Shown: piece by piece, positions 31,822 through 40,890 of the stretch
Position numbering within the stretch: the first letter of the stretch is position 1
Layout: each line of letters starts with the position of its first letter
Origin: Flavobacterium saccharophilum
Lineage (GTDB): Bacteria; Bacteroidota; Bacteroidia; Flavobacteriales; Flavobacteriaceae
DNA: 64,000 bases
Direction: 5' to 3'
Assembly (NCBI RefSeq): GCF_900142735.1
Contig: NZ_FRBY01000001.1
Span: forward strand, 1,054,001 to 1,118,000
Made by a program: the position numbers and the translations under genes
The notes under the pieces: model-generated
What the model was told of the DNA's origin: nothing
Seen by the model: only the letters and a program-made list of their open reading frames with translations
Databases searched by the model: none

Positions 31822-32532
31822 ATGAGCGCGACAGTTATACAAACATTATTAGATAAGACGAAAGATTTTTCGCTTGATGAAACTTTAGTTTTTTTAGCTA
31901 AAGAATATCCGGGGAAAGTAATTTTTTCGACTTCTTTTGGTCAGGAAGATCAGGTAATCACAGATTTCATTGCAAAAAGCAATACTGATATTACCATTTT
32001 CACGCTGGATACCGGAAGATTGTTTCAGGAAACGTATGATGTTTTTCATAAGACATTAAAAAAATATAAAAGACCAATTGAGGTTTATTTTCCAGAAGCA
32101 ACAGCAGTAGAAAATTTATTAAAAGAAAAAGGTCCGAACAGTTTTTATGATTCGGTTGAGAATAGAAAAGAATGTTGTTTCATCCGAAAAGTAGTTCCGT
32201 TAAGAAAAGCTTTAGCAGGAAACTCAGTTTGGATCACAGGTTTAAGAGCGGAGCAATCGGAAAACAGACAAGATTTAAATCTTTTTGAATACGACGGAGG
32301 TTTTGAAATCATCAAATTCAATCCATTATTAAAATGGTCTTTAGAAGAAGTTGAAACCTATTTATCAGAAAACAATGTTCCTCAAAATGCATTGCACAAA
32401 CAAGGTTTCGTAAGTATAGGATGCGCACCATGTACAAGAGCAATTTTTCCGGGAGAAGATATCAGAGCCGGAAGATGGTGGTGGGAATCAAGCCACAAAG
32501 AATGTGGATTGCATAGCGCTAAAAAAGAGTAA
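31822..32532 (+). CDS. cysH: Assimilatory adenylylsulfate (APS/PAPS) reductase
   Basis: 236 residues. It reduces activated sulfate to sulfite with thioredoxin-type donors. The nucleotide loop STSFGQEDQVI is at 36-46, and TLDTGRLFQETYD near 66-78. The paired Cys of KECCFIRK (about residue 114) together with GCAPCTR (near 200) give the CC...CxxC set that binds a [4Fe-4S] cluster in enzymes preferring APS. The catalytic Cys is in ECGLHS at the end. With CysD/CysN present but no APS kinase (CysC) in the window, direct APS reduction is likely. It lies between the transporter and cysD. Confidence 0.93.
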   Translation: MSATVIQTLLDKTKDFSLDETLVFLAKEYPGKVIFSTSFGQEDQVITDFIAKSNTDITIFTLDTGRLFQETYDVFHKTLKKYKRPIEVYFPEATAVENLLKEKGPNSFYDSVENRKECCFIRKVVPLRKALAGNSVWITGLRAEQSENRQDLNLFEYDGGFEIIKFNPLLKWSLEEVETYLSENNVPQNALHKQGFVSIGCAPCTRAIFPGEDIRAGRWWWESSHKECGLHSAKKE

Positions 32533-32663
32533 AGAGAATAGAATAAAGAGAATAGAGGCAAGAGCCAAGAATCAAGAGAATAGAATAAAACAATAGTTGA
32601 AAATTTCAGAGTACACCACAAAACTTGCAACCTGAAATTTGAAACTTGAAACAAAAAAACACA
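32533..32663. repeat. Tandem word spacer between cysH and cysD
   Basis: The gap is built from near-repeats: AGAGTAAAGAGAATAGAATA, AAGAGAATAGAGGCAAGAG, then AACCTGAAATTTGAAACTTG before the cysD start. It has no coding potential. The second word family recurs at 26700 and 33670. Confidence 0.6.
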
Positions 32664-33563
32664 ATGAGTTCAGTATTAAAAACAAACGCTTTAGAGAGTG
32701 AAGCAATATACATTTTCAGAGAAGTAATTTCACAGTTTGATAAACCGGTTTTACTTTTCTCTGGAGGAAAAGATTCTATAACATTAGTGCGTTTGGCACA
32801 AAAAGCCTTTTTCCCTGCAAAGATTCCGTTTCCTCTTTTGCATGTTGATACGGGACATAATTTTCCTGAAACAATTGCTTTTAGAGATAAATTGGTTGAA
32901 GAATTAGGATTAGAGTTAATTGTTCGTAATGTTCAGGATGCTATTGATGAAGGAAAAGTGGTTGAAGAAACTGGAAAATATTCTAGTAGAAACAGCTTGC
33001 AGACGATCACACTTTTAGATGCAATTGAAGAATTTAAGTTTGATGCTTGTATTGGTGGTGCGCGTCGTGATGAAGAAAAAGCAAGAGCTAAAGAACGTAT
33101 TTTTTCAGTTCGTGACGATTTTGGTCAATGGGATGAAAAAAATCAACGTCCGGAATTGTTTGATATTTTGAATGGAAAAATAGAAAATGGTCAAAACGTT
33201 CGTGTTTTCCCAATTTCAAACTGGACAGAATTAGATGTTTGGAGCTATATCGAAAAAGAACACATCGAGATTCCATCAATCTATTTTTCACATAAAAGAA
33301 AAGTTTTTTTGAGAGACGGTTTAATCTGGTCGCATTCTCCTTTTGTGTATCAGGAAGAAGACGAACAAATCGAAGAACGAATTGTTCGCTTCAGAACCGT
33401 TGGAGATATGAGTTGTACAGCCGCTGTTGAATCGTACGCAGCAACAATCCAGGAAGTTGTTGGAGAAATCAGAACTTCAACTATTTCTGAAAGAGGAGCC
33501 AGAATCGACGACAAACGTTCTGAAGCTGCAATGGAGAAAAGAAAACAACAAGGGTACTTTTAA
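32664..33563 (+). CDS. cysD: Sulfate adenylyltransferase subunit 2
   Basis: 299 residues from ATG 32664, chosen because MSSVLKTNALESEAIYIFRE is the family start; six extra codons upstream lie in the repeat spacer. It is the catalytic ATP sulfurylase subunit that makes APS from sulfate and ATP with CysN. The PP-loop SGGKDSITLVRLA is near residues 39-51. FPLLHVDTGHNFPETIAFRD and ACIGGARRDEEKARAKERIF follow, then SSMS-free but conserved MSCTAAVESYA late in the chain. It is operonic with cysN. Confidence 0.95.
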   Translation: MSSVLKTNALESEAIYIFREVISQFDKPVLLFSGGKDSITLVRLAQKAFFPAKIPFPLLHVDTGHNFPETIAFRDKLVEELGLELIVRNVQDAIDEGKVVEETGKYSSRNSLQTITLLDAIEEFKFDACIGGARRDEEKARAKERIFSVRDDFGQWDEKNQRPELFDILNGKIENGQNVRVFPISNWTELDVWSYIEKEHIEIPSIYFSHKRKVFLRDGLIWSHSPFVYQEEDEQIEERIVRFRTVGDMSCTAAVESYAATIQEVVGEIRTSTISERGARIDDKRSEAAMEKRKQQGYF

Positions 33564-33720
33564 TTAATTATTAATTGTGAATTGTAAATTATTAATGCAA
33601 TTCGGAACGTAATTAAAGTCAAAATCAGAAAAACAAAAACATACAGTTTTAAATTTTAGTTCAAAGGGAAGAAACCTGAAACTTGAAACAAAAATTTAAA
33701 CTTGAAACAAAAATATTAGA
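33564..33720. repeat. Tandem word spacer between cysD and cysN
   Basis: It begins with AATTAATTATTAATTGTGAA-type AT words and ends with GAAACCTGAAACTTGAAAC followed by a second TTTAAACTTGAAAC, the word family seen at 26700 and 32620. Confidence 0.55.
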
Positions 33721-34965
33721 ATGGAAGTTTTAAAAATAGCAACAGCAGGAAGTGTAGATGACGGAAAAAGTACTTTGATCGGAAGATTATTGTACGATAC
33801 AAAATCATTGACTACAGATAAAATTGAAGCAATCGAAAAAAGCAGTAAACAAAAAGGGTACGATTATTTGGATTTCTCTTTAGCAACTGACGGATTAGTA
33901 GCAGAAAGGGAGCAAGGAATTACAATTGACGTTGCACATATTTATTTTTCGACTGCAAAGAAAAGTTACATTATCGCCGATACTCCGGGTCACGTAGAAT
34001 ATACAAGAAACATGGTTACAGGAGCTTCGACTTCTCAGGTTTCTATCATTTTAATTGATGCCAGAAAAGGAGTAATTGAGCAAACATACCGTCACTTTTT
34101 TATCAATAATTTATTGAGAGTAAAAGAGGTAATCGTTGCGATTAATAAAATGGATTTAGTTGATTATTCTGAAGAAGTATACAACAAAATCAAAGCTGAT
34201 TTCCAGGCATTGAATGCTAAAAGTACTTTCAAAGAGCAAAACGTAAGTTACATTCCGTTAAGCGCGATCAACGGTGGAAACGTCGTTGATCAATCAAAAG
34301 ATATGCCTTGGTACACAGGTCAAACTGTATTGGAACATTTAGAAGGATTACATTCTTCAGATGTTTTTGAAGCAGGAAAAGCACGTTTCCCGGTTCAAAC
34401 CGTAATTCGTCCGAAAACAGAAGAGTACCACGATTTTAGAGGTTACGCTGGAAAATTATACGGAAACTCAATTAAAGTTGGAGATGCGGTAACGGTTCTT
34501 CCTTCTTTAACCGAATCAAAAGTGACTAAAATTCACTTTTTCGATAAAACATTTGATGAAGCTGTTGCAGGTTCGTCTATCACAATCGAATTAGAAAATG
34601 ATATCAATGTGACAAGAGGCGATATGATTGTAAAATCATCAGAACTTCCAAAAATTGAAAAAGAAATCTCAACAACTGTTTGTTGGATGGACAGCAAAAA
34701 ATTGGTTGCAGGAACAAAATACCTGATCCAGCACAATACCAACAGAGTTTTGGCAAAAGTAGAAAGTATCAAAAATACAATTTCAACAGACTATTCAGGA
34801 ACCAAAGAAGCATCTCAATTAGCGATTAACGAAATTGGAGAAGTAAGTATCAAATTAAGCAAGCCTTTATATTTTGATGCCTACAACGATAATAAATCAA
34901 ACGGAGCATTCATCTTAATTGATACCGCAACAAACACAACAGCAGGAGTAGGATTCATTCGCTAG
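33721..34965 (+). CDS. cysN: Sulfate adenylyltransferase subunit 1, GTPase
   Basis: 414-residue GTPase partner of CysD. EF-Tu-like G motifs: G1 AGSVDDGKST (9-18), G2/G3 region EREQGITIDVAHIYF and DTPGHVEYTRNM (about 80-93), G4 NKMD (near 141), and a SAIN G5-like segment (about 181). The C-terminal beta-barrel domains (from ~225) complete it. There is no fused APS kinase domain, so it is CysN only and not CysNC. Length is a little shorter than in gamma-proteobacteria. Co-transcribed with cysD and the sulfite reductase gene. Confidence 0.95.
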   Translation: MEVLKIATAGSVDDGKSTLIGRLLYDTKSLTTDKIEAIEKSSKQKGYDYLDFSLATDGLVAEREQGITIDVAHIYFSTAKKSYIIADTPGHVEYTRNMVTGASTSQVSIILIDARKGVIEQTYRHFFINNLLRVKEVIVAINKMDLVDYSEEVYNKIKADFQALNAKSTFKEQNVSYIPLSAINGGNVVDQSKDMPWYTGQTVLEHLEGLHSSDVFEAGKARFPVQTVIRPKTEEYHDFRGYAGKLYGNSIKVGDAVTVLPSLTESKVTKIHFFDKTFDEAVAGSSITIELENDINVTRGDMIVKSSELPKIEKEISTTVCWMDSKKLVAGTKYLIQHNTNRVLAKVESIKNTISTDYSGTKEASQLAINEIGEVSIKLSKPLYFDAYNDNKSNGAFILIDTATNTTAGVGFIR

Positions 34966-35047
34966 TTGATAGTTGATGGTTTTTAGTTGATAGTTATTCA
35001 GCCAGCAAACCAACAACCAACAACTAACAACCAACAACTAAAGAGAA
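34966..35047. repeat. Tandem word spacer before sulfite reductase
   Basis: The two halves use complementary words: TAGTTGATAGTTGATGG with TTTTTAGTTGATAG first, then CAACAACCAACAACTAACA and AACCAACAACTAAAG. These could fold into a long imperfect hairpin. The same vocabulary appears at 45690-45775 and 46140-46200. Confidence 0.6.
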
Positions 35048-37138
35048 ATGGAAAGTTTTAGAACAGAAATAGAAAATCCGATAGTTCAAAAAGAGATTAT
35101 CGATTTAGAAAAAAAGATTCATTTATTCCGTGGAGGAAAAATTGATGATGAGCGTTTTCGTAGTCTTCGTTTAGCGCGTGGAATTTACGGACAACGTCAG
35201 GAAGGCGTTCAAATGATTCGTATTAAATTGCCTTACGGTAAAGTAACCAGCGAGCAATTGGTACGTATTACTAAAGTTTCTGATGAATATTCTACAGGAC
35301 GTTTGCACATTACAACACGTCAGGATATTCAAATTCACTATGTGAGTTTAGATAGAACTCCTGAACTTTGGGCAAATTTGGCAAAAGATGATGTGACTTT
35401 GCGTGAAGCTTGTGGAAACACCGTTCGTAATATTACAGGAAGCGAATTGGCTGGGGTAGATGTAAACGAACCATTTGATGTTTCGCCTTATGCACATGCT
35501 TTGTTTCAATATTTATTAAGAAACCCGATTTGTCAGGAAATGGGACGTAAATTCAAAATTTCGTTCTCATCATCTGATGAAGATACCGCTTTGAGTTATT
35601 TACACGATTTAGGATTTATTCCAAAAATTGTTGACGGACAAAGAGGTTTCAAAATCATGTTTGGTGGAGGTTTAGGATCTCAGCCAGCGCATGCTGAATT
35701 ACTTTCAGAATTTGTTCCTGCAAACGAAATCATCCCGACAGCAGAAGGAATCATCCGTATTTTTGACCGATATGGCGAGCGTGCAAAAAGAATGAAAGCA
35801 CGTATGAAATTCTTAATCAAAGAAATGGGAAGAGATGTTTTCCTTGATTTGGTTGAAAAAGAGAAAAAAGCAATCGCTTTTGAAACATACGAAATTGATA
35901 CAACCGCTTTTGACGGACCAATTGCTGAACCTTTATTAGAAGTTCCGCAAGTTACAATTGAAGATACTAAAGCTTATGAAGCCTGGAAAAATTCAAATGT
36001 AATTGCTCAGAAACAAGCAGGTTATTATGCGATTGGAATCAAAGTTTTATTGGGAGATTTTTATACTGATAAAGCCAGATTATTAGCCGCTTTAATTAAA
36101 AATTACGCAGCAAATGAATTACGTTTTTCATTGCGTCAAAATATTGTAATACGTCACGTAAAAGAAGAGAATCTTCCTTTCTTTTATCAGGAATTAGCCA
36201 AATTAGACTTTGTTCATTTAGGTTATAATTCTACTGTAGATATTACGGCATGTCCCGGTACTGATACTTGCAACTTGGGGATTGCAAGTAGTACCGGTAT
36301 TGCAGAAGAATTAGAAAGAGTAATAAATGCTGAATATCCGCAGTATTTAAACAACCGTGAAATCGAAATTAAAATTTCTGGTTGTATGAATGCTTGTGGA
36401 CAACATAACATGTCAGCAATTGGTTTTCAGGGAATGTCTATCAATTCTGGAAAATTAGTGGCTCCGGCTTTGCAGGTATTATTAGGTGGAGGAAGATTAG
36501 GAAATGGCGAAGGACGTTTTGCAGATAAAGTAATCAAAATTCCAAGCCGTAGAGGTCCAGATGCTTTGCGTACGATCTTAAACGATTTTGATGCAAATGC
36601 AAACGGAGAAAAATTCTTAAACTATTACGACCAAAAAGGAGAGAAATATTTTTATGAGATTTTGAAACCTTTCGCAGATGTAACCAATTTAACAGAAGCT
36701 GATTTTGTAGACTGGGGTAACGCTGATAACTACGTAAAAGCAGTTGGAGTTGGAGAATGTGCCGGTGTTGTGATCGATTTAGTGGCTACTTTATTATTAG
36801 AAGCCAAAGATAAATTGACTTTCGCACAAGAATCTTTCGACGAAGGAAAATGGTCAGATGCTATTTATCATGCTTACGCTGGGTTTGTAAATGGAGCTAA
36901 AGCTTTATTACTTTCAGAAAATGAAAAAACAAACAATCACGCAGGAATTGTGGATTTGTTTGACAACGTTTTTATCGTAACAGGTAAAATCGAATTGGCA
37001 ACATCGTTTAAAGAATTAGTGTATCAAATCAATCAAAATGAGCCTTCAGAAGCTTTTGCAAAACAATACATTCAAGAAGGAATTGCATTTTTTGATACAA
37101 TTGAAAAATATAGAGCTCAAGAATTAGCAAATGCATAA
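35048..37138 (+). CDS. Siroheme sulfite/nitrite reductase with C-terminal HEPN-like extension
   Basis: 696 residues. Two ferredoxin-like/siroheme repeats are seen. The first has GKVTSEQLVRITKVSDEYS, TGRLHITTRQDIQIHYV and CGNTVRNITGS. The second has ELRFSLRQNIVIRHV, then TACPGTDTCNLGIASSTG (near 398-415) and SGCMNACGQHNM (about 449-460), the four Cys that hold the [4Fe-4S]-siroheme centre (C-x5-C and C-x3-C). Residues ~570-696 are a helical HEPN-like tail (SFDEGKWSDAIYHAYAGFVN), known from Bacteroidota sulfite reductases. In this operon sulfite is the likely substrate, giving sulfide for MetY/MetZ. Nitrite is the alternative. The end overlaps the next gene by 8 bases. Confidence 0.9.
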   Translation: MESFRTEIENPIVQKEIIDLEKKIHLFRGGKIDDERFRSLRLARGIYGQRQEGVQMIRIKLPYGKVTSEQLVRITKVSDEYSTGRLHITTRQDIQIHYVSLDRTPELWANLAKDDVTLREACGNTVRNITGSELAGVDVNEPFDVSPYAHALFQYLLRNPICQEMGRKFKISFSSSDEDTALSYLHDLGFIPKIVDGQRGFKIMFGGGLGSQPAHAELLSEFVPANEIIPTAEGIIRIFDRYGERAKRMKARMKFLIKEMGRDVFLDLVEKEKKAIAFETYEIDTTAFDGPIAEPLLEVPQVTIEDTKAYEAWKNSNVIAQKQAGYYAIGIKVLLGDFYTDKARLLAALIKNYAANELRFSLRQNIVIRHVKEENLPFFYQELAKLDFVHLGYNSTVDITACPGTDTCNLGIASSTGIAEELERVINAEYPQYLNNREIEIKISGCMNACGQHNMSAIGFQGMSINSGKLVAPALQVLLGGGRLGNGEGRFADKVIKIPSRRGPDALRTILNDFDANANGEKFLNYYDQKGEKYFYEILKPFADVTNLTEADFVDWGNADNYVKAVGVGECAGVVIDLVATLLLEAKDKLTFAQESFDEGKWSDAIYHAYAGFVNGAKALLLSENEKTNNHAGIVDLFDNVFIVTGKIELATSFKELVYQINQNEPSEAFAKQYIQEGIAFFDTIEKYRAQELANA

Positions 37139-37907
37139 TACAATAAAACCCAAAGTAACTTTAGTCGGTGCAGGTCCCGGCGATCCGGATTTGCTTACGC
37201 TGAAAGGCGCAAAAGCATTGGCTGAAGCGAATGTGGTTTTGTATGATGCATTGGCCAATGAAGAAATACTAGCTTACACACCCAAAAACGCAATTAGAAT
37301 TTTTGTTGGTAAAAAAATTGGGAATCACGCTTATACGCAAGATCAGATCAATCAATTAATTGTTGATAACGCGCTGACTTACGGAAATGTGGTTCGTTTA
37401 AAAGGCGGGGATCCGTTTATTTTTGGGCGTGGAAGCGAAGAAATAGAATTTATTGAAAGCTTCGGAATCGAGACCGTTGTCGTTCCTGGAATTTCTTCAG
37501 TAGTAGCAGTTCCGGCAAGTCTGGGAATTTCAATTACAAAAAGAGGCGTTTCAGAAAGTTTCTGGGCGATTACAGGCACAACTTCTGATAGAAAATTATC
37601 TGCCGATGTAGCGCTAGCCGCACAATCATCAGCAACAGTTGTTATTTTGATGGGAATGCACAAATTGCCTCAAATTATCGATTTGTTTCAAAAAGAAGAC
37701 AAAGGAGATTTGCCCGTAGCGATCATTCAAAACGGAACAACTTCAGAAGAAAAAGTTGGAGTTGGGACAGTAAATTCAATTTTAGAAATTGTAAAAGAGA
37801 AAGAACTGAGTTCGCCCGCAATTATTGTTCTCGGAGAAGTTGTAAGGGAGAGCAACAAATTAAAAGGCTTTTACGAAGAATTTCTATCAAAAGAAATCGT
37901 TCGATAA
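37131..37907 (+). CDS. cobA: Uroporphyrinogen-III C-methyltransferase
   Basis: 258-residue SAM-dependent methyltransferase making precorrin-2, the first step from uroporphyrinogen III towards siroheme. The motifs are LVGAGPGDPDLLTLKG (residues 11-26), YDALANEEIL (~38-47), VRLKGGDPFIFGRGSEE (about 88-104) and VVPGISSVVAVPASLGI (~117-133). The start overlaps the sulfite reductase stop by 8 bases. With the next gene it supplies the siroheme that the reductase needs, which also explains its place in the operon. Confidence 0.95.
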   Translation: MHNTIKPKVTLVGAGPGDPDLLTLKGAKALAEANVVLYDALANEEILAYTPKNAIRIFVGKKIGNHAYTQDQINQLIVDNALTYGNVVRLKGGDPFIFGRGSEEIEFIESFGIETVVVPGISSVVAVPASLGISITKRGVSESFWAITGTTSDRKLSADVALAAQSSATVVILMGMHKLPQIIDLFQKEDKGDLPVAIIQNGTTSEEKVGVGTVNSILEIVKEKELSSPAIIVLGEVVRESNKLKGFYEEFLSKEIVR

Positions 37908-37948
37908 AATATAAATCATCTAATTTTGATTGGATAAAATTAAATGAA

Positions 37949-38530
37949 ATGGAACAGAATGAATTATATCCAATATTCCTAAAGCTTCACAATCTGAATG
38001 TGTTGATTGTGGGTGGAGGAAATGTCGGATTAGAGAAGCTTTCTTTTTTGCTAAAGTCAAGTCCAAATGCCAATGTTGAGGTCGTAGCGCCCGACTTTCA
38101 TTTAGAAATTAAAGTTTTGGCAGAGAATCATCCTTCAATTAAATTGACGGAATCGAAGTTCAAAAAGAAAATGCTTAAAAAGCGCCATATGGTAATCGCT
38201 TGTACCGATGATTTAAAAGTCAACAAAAGAGTATACGATTTATCCCGAAAGCGTTATTTGATTTGCAATATAGCCGATACGCCAGATTTATGTGATTATT
38301 ATTTAGGCGGAATCGTGACAAAAGGGAATGTGAAAATCGCCATTTCGACCAACGGAAAATCGCCAACAACAGCCAAAAGATTGCGGGAGTTTTTCGAAGA
38401 GGTAATTCCGGAAGACATCAACCAAATGGTAGAAAACCTAAACGAATACCGGAAAACTTTAAAAGGCGATTTTGAAGAAAAGGTTAAAAGAATGAATGAA
38501 ATAACCAATTCATTAAAGAATAAAGAATAA
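37949..38530 (+). CDS. Precorrin-2 dehydrogenase / sirohydrochlorin ferrochelatase
   Basis: 193 residues, matching the N-terminal part of CysG and yeast Met8. The NAD-binding loop LIVGGGNVGLEKLSFLL is at about 20-36, the catalytic-Asp region NIADTPDLCDYYLGG near 107-121, and the KGNVKIAISTNGKSPTTAKR strand after it. It oxidises precorrin-2 and inserts iron to give siroheme. The methyltransferase is encoded separately just upstream, so CysG is split in two here. No fused CobA domain is present. Confidence 0.9.
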   Translation: MEQNELYPIFLKLHNLNVLIVGGGNVGLEKLSFLLKSSPNANVEVVAPDFHLEIKVLAENHPSIKLTESKFKKKMLKKRHMVIACTDDLKVNKRVYDLSRKRYLICNIADTPDLCDYYLGGIVTKGNVKIAISTNGKSPTTAKRLREFFEEVIPEDINQMVENLNEYRKTLKGDFEEKVKRMNEITNSLKNKE

Positions 38531-38701
38531 AGAGTAAAGAATAAAGAAAAACAAAAAGTCCCGGAGGGACGAATTATATTGTAGCTTCGGGATTAACCCG
38601 ATGGAAAATTAGGCAAAGAAATCAATGACAAAAATCATTGGCAGTAGAATAAATTATTCGTTTCTTTGTATTATTAAGAATGATTATAAACAACAACCAT
38701 A
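38531..38701. repeat. Intergenic repeat words between siroheme and reductase genes
   Basis: The spacer begins AAAGAGTAAAGAATAAAG and continues with CCGGAGGGACGAATTATATT and TAACCCGATGGAAAATTAGG. The second phrase resembles GTTCCGGAGGAACGAAATGT-type words near 42630-42720. I see no gene or riboswitch here. Confidence 0.5.
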
Positions 38702-39754
38702 ATGATTAAAACAGATATACTTATAATTGGAGCAGGCCCTACAGGTTTATTTGCCGTTTTCGAGGCAGGACTATTGAAATTAAAATGTCATATTTTAGAT
38801 GCTTTACCACAAGCAGGAGGACAACTTTCAGAATTGTATCCAAAAAAGCCTATTTATGATATCCCTGGTTTTCCTGAAGTTTTAGCAGGAGATTTAATTG
38901 ATAACTTACAAGAACAAATTAAGCAGTTTGAGCCAGGTTATACATTAGGAGAAAGAGCTGAAACGATCGACAAGCAAGAAGACGGAAGTTTTATTGTAAC
39001 ATCAAATAAGGGAACTAAATTTCACGCGCCGGTTATCGCTATCGCTGGAGGTTTAGGAAGTTTTGAGCCACGCAAGCCACTTATTGAAGATATCGAGTTT
39101 TACGAAGATAAAGGAGTAAAGTACTTCATCAAAAATCCGGAGAAATTCAGAGATAAAAGAGTTGTAATTGCAGGAGGAGGAGATTCAGCTTTAGACTGGA
39201 GTATCTTTTTAGCGAATGTAGCTTCAGAAGTAACTTTGATTCACAGAAGAAATGAATTCAGAGGAGCTCTTGATTCTGTAGAAAAAGTACAGGAATTAAA
39301 AACTGCCGGAAAAATTAAATTAATTACACCAGCAGAAGTAATCGGAATCAATGGTGCTGAGCATGTTGAATCGTTAGATATCGAAGAAAATGGCGCACAC
39401 CGTAAAATAGAAACCGATTTCTTTATTCCACTTTTCGGATTAACACCAAAATTAGGTCCAATTGGAGACTGGGGATTAGATATCGAGAAAAATGCAATCA
39501 AAGTAAACAACGCCTTAGATTACCAGACTAATATTCCGGGAATCTTCGCCATTGGAGACGTAAATACATACCCAGGAAAATTAAAATTGATTCTTTGTGG
39601 TTTCCACGAAGCAACTTTAATGTGCCAGGCGGCCTACCAAATTATCAATCCAGGTAAAAAATACGTATTGAAATATACAACAGTTTCTGGAGTAGACGGT
39701 TTCGACGGAACTCGTAAAGAAGCACCGAAAGCGGTTGTGAAAGCGATTGTCTAA
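38702..39754 (+). CDS. Ferredoxin-NADP reductase-like flavoprotein (thioredoxin reductase fold)
   Basis: 350 residues. The FAD loop IIGAGPTGLFAVFEAGLLK is at 7-25, LPQAGGQLSELYPKKPIYDIPG near 35-56, and the NADPH loop VVIAGGGDSALDWSIFLA around 155-172 with HRRNEFRGA beyond. The C-terminal NIPGIFAIGDVNTYPGK is the second FAD motif. There is no CxxC redox pair, so it is the ferredoxin/flavodoxin-NADP reductase branch, not thioredoxin reductase. At the end of the sulfite reductase gene set it could supply electrons to that enzyme, by gene order only. It ends before a terminator at 39795-39828. Confidence 0.88.
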   Translation: MIKTDILIIGAGPTGLFAVFEAGLLKLKCHILDALPQAGGQLSELYPKKPIYDIPGFPEVLAGDLIDNLQEQIKQFEPGYTLGERAETIDKQEDGSFIVTSNKGTKFHAPVIAIAGGLGSFEPRKPLIEDIEFYEDKGVKYFIKNPEKFRDKRVVIAGGGDSALDWSIFLANVASEVTLIHRRNEFRGALDSVEKVQELKTAGKIKLITPAEVIGINGAEHVESLDIEENGAHRKIETDFFIPLFGLTPKLGPIGDWGLDIEKNAIKVNNALDYQTNIPGIFAIGDVNTYPGKLKLILCGFHEATLMCQAAYQIINPGKKYVLKYTTVSGVDGFDGTRKEAPKAVVKAIV

Positions 39755-39794
39755 GTTGCTAAAACACTAAGATACTAAGGTTCTAATATTTTTT

Positions 39795-39828
39795 AAAAAG
39801 CCCAAACTTGTAAAGTTTGGGCTTTTTT
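39795..39828 (+). terminator. Terminator of the cys operon
   Basis: A 15-bp perfect stem (AAAAAGCCCAAACTT with AAGTTTGGGCTTTTT), a short loop and a T run. Confidence 0.92.
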
Positions 39829-39830
39829 AA

Positions 39831-40204
39831 TCCCATAGGGATACCATGTTTATAGAATAAGGATGCCTAATGAAAAAAAGCCCCAGCAGGGCGACATGTA
39901 ATTATTTATAAAGATTATGTCGCTCCGCTGGAGCTTTGGTTAAACGTATAATTGTTTGCTATAAACATGACGCTCCGCCAGAGCTTTGTTAAAAAGGTAT
40001 TATTAGAATTTAAATGAAGGTTCTAAACAATTTTTATTGTAGATATTTAAAACATAGCCAGTGGTTTCAACCACTGGAACACAACGTATAGACACAACGT
40101 AAATTGCAACGCTGTTGTGGTGGATGATCACAACGCGTATATTAATATATAATCACGAACCGTCTCCCACGGTTGAAACCGCGGGCTATATTTGAAAAAA
40201 CATA
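39831..40204. repeat. Large composite intergenic repeat, copy A
   Basis: It begins TCCCATAGGGATACCATGTT and carries GCCCCAGCAGGGCGACATGT, TCGCTCCGCTGGAGCTTTGG, CAGTGGTTTCAACCACTGG and ends with CGGTTGAAACCGCGGGCTAT. Copy B (40271-40624) repeats nearly the same ~270 bases in the same order, then both ends meet again at the CGCGGGCTATATTTGAAAAA part. It contains several short inverted repeats and no genes. Confidence 0.85.
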
Positions 40205-40270
40205 AACTATAAATATGATGCTTCGCTGGGGCATTATTCAACAAACAATACTAATTGTTTTTTTTTTAAA

Positions 40271-40624
40271 TCCCGTAGGGATGCAATGTTTATAGAATGA
40301 AAGATGCCTAATGAAAAAAAGCCCCAGCGGGGCGACATGTAATTATTTATAAAAATCGTGTCGCTCCGCTGGAGCTTTGGTTAAACGTATAATTGTTTGC
40401 TATAAACATGACGCTCCGCCGGGGCTTTGTTAAAAAGGTATTATTAGAATTTAAACGAAGGTTCTAAACAATTTTTATTGTAGATATTTAAAACATAGCC
40501 AGTGGTTTCAACCACTGGAACGCAACGTATAGACACAACGTATAATCATATACAGGATCACAACACAAACGAATTATCACAATACGTTCCCCGTGGTTGA
40601 AACCGCGGGCTATATTTGAAAAAC
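40271..40624. repeat. Large composite intergenic repeat, copy B
   Basis: A direct duplicate of copy A with scattered substitutions (TCCCGTAGGGATGCAATGTT, GCCCCAGCGGGGCGACATGT) over 40271-40540. Between the two copies a short unique part includes ATGATGCTTCGCTGGGGCAT. The region 39755-40740 is otherwise free of genes, ending in words like CTTAGAACCTCAGTACCTTA. Confidence 0.85.
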
Positions 40625-40725
40625 AAAAGCCAAACTTAGCCCCTTAGTATCTTAGAACCTCAGTACCTTAAAAAAAAACCTTAGAACTTTAGCAACTAAG
40701 TCCCTCAGAACCTTCAAAAAAACAT

Positions 40726-40756
40726 TTGCAAATCGCAACCCTATTTCATACCTTTG
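40726..40756 (+). promoter_or_regulatory. Promoter of the metH leader
   Basis: TTG at 40726-40728, a 20-base spacer, and an exact -7 box TACCTTTG at 40749-40756, about 24 bases before the first riboswitch stem. Confidence 0.75.
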
Positions 40757-40779
40757 CACCGTTCCTAAATTTATTGAAA

Positions 40780-40890
40780 GTTATCACGAAAGGCGGAGGG
40801 ATAGACCCGATGAAACCTTAGCAACCCTTTATCATAAAGAAGGTGCTAAATTCTACTTTACACTAATTCATAGTATTAAAGATAGATAAC
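40780..40890 (+). promoter_or_regulatory. SAM riboswitch (S-box type) upstream of metH
   Basis: The closing stem GTTATC (40780-40785) pairs with GATAAC (40885-40890). Inside are GGCGGAGGGATAGACCCGAT, GAAACCTTAGCAACCC, an arm AAGGTGCTAAATTCTAC and a final hairpin leading to AAAGATAGATAAC. These match the S-box family and the other copy at 22393. It should reduce metH expression when SAM is abundant. A long leader (over 300 bases) separates it from the metH start, so either the output lies downstream or repeats were inserted later. Confidence 0.92.

Noticed and set aside
39831..40624. Insertion sequence at the duplicated repeat
   Set aside because: No transposase frame or remnant and no clear terminal inverted repeats with target duplication. 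A REP/MITE-like repeat is a better description.
39755..40780. CRISPR array in the repeat-rich gap before metH
   Set aside because: The repeats are two long direct copies with internal palindromes, not regularly spaced short repeats with unique spacers, and no cas genes are nearby.
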